From the NCBI GenBank assembly GCA_033002965.1, contig JAURVB010013965.1, forward strand, positions 84,501-148,500: a stretch of DNA of 64,000 bases, given 5' to 3'. The DNA is from Piper betle (Eukaryota > Streptophyta > Magnoliopsida > Piperales > Piperaceae). Position numbers and translations under genes: made by a program. The notes under the pieces are model-generated. The model did not search any database. It was not told the origin of the DNA and saw nothing but the letters and a program-made list of their open reading frames with translations. Positions within the stretch are counted from its first letter, which is position 1, and each line of letters begins with the position of its first letter. This document shows, one piece after another, positions 62,861 to 64,000 of this stretch.

Positions 62861-63183
62861 GTTAAAGAGGAGCGGTTAATGGGAAAGTCGGCCTCTTTTG
62901 AAGCCAAGCCCATTGCCACGTGGCGAGCAGGACCCATGGGTCGACCCACGCTCCCCCCCAAGGAAGAAAGAGCGGAAAAGGGGCCGATTCAAAATTTGTC
63001 CGACGGCGACACGCCCAGCGGCCATGGAAGCAACCTTCCTCCTCCTCCTCCCCGCCCAAACCTGCACCGAGAAGATGGACGAAAATGGCGGAATCTCGAA
63101 CCAAGGATGATCCCGACCACTATCATCCCCTTCCCCGCTTAAAAAGTTCGAATTTTTTCCCAAGTTTTTGTTTCAGATCAGAG

Positions 63184-64000
63184 ATGTGGTTGGAGGCCGG
63201 CCATGGAGAGGAGACTGAACTCCCAAGCCACACCGCCTCCTCGTCTTCCTCGTCGTTTCCGCCTCCAGGTTCCGAGTTGCTCCGCCAGTTGCAGGCCGTG
63301 TTCAAGCGCCACCGCCCTCTCTCTGGTCTGTGCTCGGTGGTCCCCCTCTTTTTTCTTGCCCTAAACGGTTATCGTTTTTTCACAATTTCGATTTTATCGG
63401 AATCTGTTGGTTTGAAGCAGGGAACGCTCGGTTGAGCCGTCTGCAAGCAAGGCGTTTGATGGGCGCCGCACCGGAGGCGAAGGACGAGGCGGTGGCTCCT
63501 CGTCTTGAATTGGGCGGGGAGGGCTCTACCAGTGCTCGGCCAGTCATGGGCGCCGCCGCCGAAGAGGAGTTGAGCCTCGGCCGTGCTTCCGTTCATCAGA
63601 CGAGAATGGGGGCTGACACCGCTTCTGAGTTCAAGTCCAAACAGTTGGTATCGTCTGAAGTTGGCTTGGTTCAAGTTGAGGAAAGGGAGCAGTTGTCTTC
63701 TTCTGAAAAGGTGGAGATTTCCAGTTTCAGAGCACTTCCTCAGAGTAAGAGTTATAACTGTTAAGCATGTGTCTTCATACGTGTCTTTTATTTTTCAGAA
63801 GTGTTGTTTGAATGGTTCACATTCTAATTATGCGTAATTTGGTTGGCCATTCAAGAAGTGCAGGTCTAATGGTGTACAGGAAGTCTAGTTTTGATGCTTT
63901 TATGTTGCGATTTTTATTGTTATATAAGTTAGTTGTCTGTTGAAATATTGTGGAGGTCTAACAGTTCCTAAGTTACAGAGAACAAATACATTTTGGATTG
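63184..64000 (+). CDS. Unrecognised gene, N-terminal part, runs off the window
   Basis: GC-rich first exon 63184-63325 encodes MWLEAGHGEETELPSHTA, a serine run, then PPPGSELLRQLQAVFKRHRP. A GT donor at 63326 and an AG ending at 63420 splice in phase to 63421-63744 (GNARLSRLQARRLMGAA, then an Ala/Glu/Ser-rich low-complexity region through EISSFRALPQ). A GTAAGAG donor at 63745 ends exon 2, so more exons must lie beyond 64000. The basic segment before and after the intron (KRHRPLSG-NARLSRLQARR) could be a nuclear signal. I do not recognise the family. The upstream 62860-63183 is a GC-rich promoter and leader. Confidence 0.55.

Overview
This is eukaryotic, flowering-plant nuclear DNA. The coding exons belong to plant families, they are separated by GT-AG introns, and long AT-rich stretches between genes carry MITEs, LTR pieces and (TA)n runs. 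The very GC-rich third codon positions of the two EXORDIUM-like genes and of the first PTPA exon suggest a monocot. I cannot name the species.

Layout. At 0.6-1.6 kb (+) there is an intact EXORDIUM-like gene, followed by 8 kb of repeats and a second EXORDIUM-like gene at 10.2-11.1 kb (+). The PP2A activator PTPA lies at 12.7-14.7 kb (+). A repeat block at 15.6-20 kb holds a hAT-type MITE with perfect 8-bp target duplications and a 2.85-kb solo LTR with perfect 5-bp duplications, next to an older related LTR remnant. A hAT transposase relic sits near 21.6 kb. An FBW2-like F-box/LRR gene that has lost the middle of its F-box is at 23.5-24.8 kb (+). An uncharacterised membrane/coiled-coil gene is at 25.9-28.1 kb (-). 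A multi-exon CACTA-derived gene (Transpos_assoc plus Transposase_24 type regions) is at 29.9-32.2 kb (-). A decayed bystin (ENP1) copy is at 36.5-42.4 kb (-). A nuclear poly(A)-binding protein gene (PABN type) is at 44.7-49.8 kb (-). A second copy of the 2.85-kb LTR lies in the opposite orientation at 50.9-53.8 kb. A mitochondrial-type small heat-shock gene is at 58.3-59.0 kb (-), and the start of an unrecognised gene runs off the right end from 63.2 kb (+).

Two conclusions matter most for a user. First, six of the genes contain single-base deletions, nine in total and mostly in short mononucleotide runs. Adding those bases back gives a whole number of codons across the spliced exons in five of the genes, so consensus indel errors are a better explanation than gene death. 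Bystin is different: it also has in-frame stops and a triplicated exon segment, so it looks genuinely dead. The F-box gene carries a larger deletion. Second, the order EXO - PTPA - FBW2 matches the Arabidopsis block At4g08950 - At4g08960 - At4g08980, so the left 25 kb is an old syntenic segment swollen by transposons.

The genes do not form one pathway. They are housekeeping, stress and growth genes, each with its own promoter. I found no convincing new biological system. The most unusual items are the CACTA-derived gene without a TNP2 region, the triplicated bystin exon and the inverted pair of solo LTRs.
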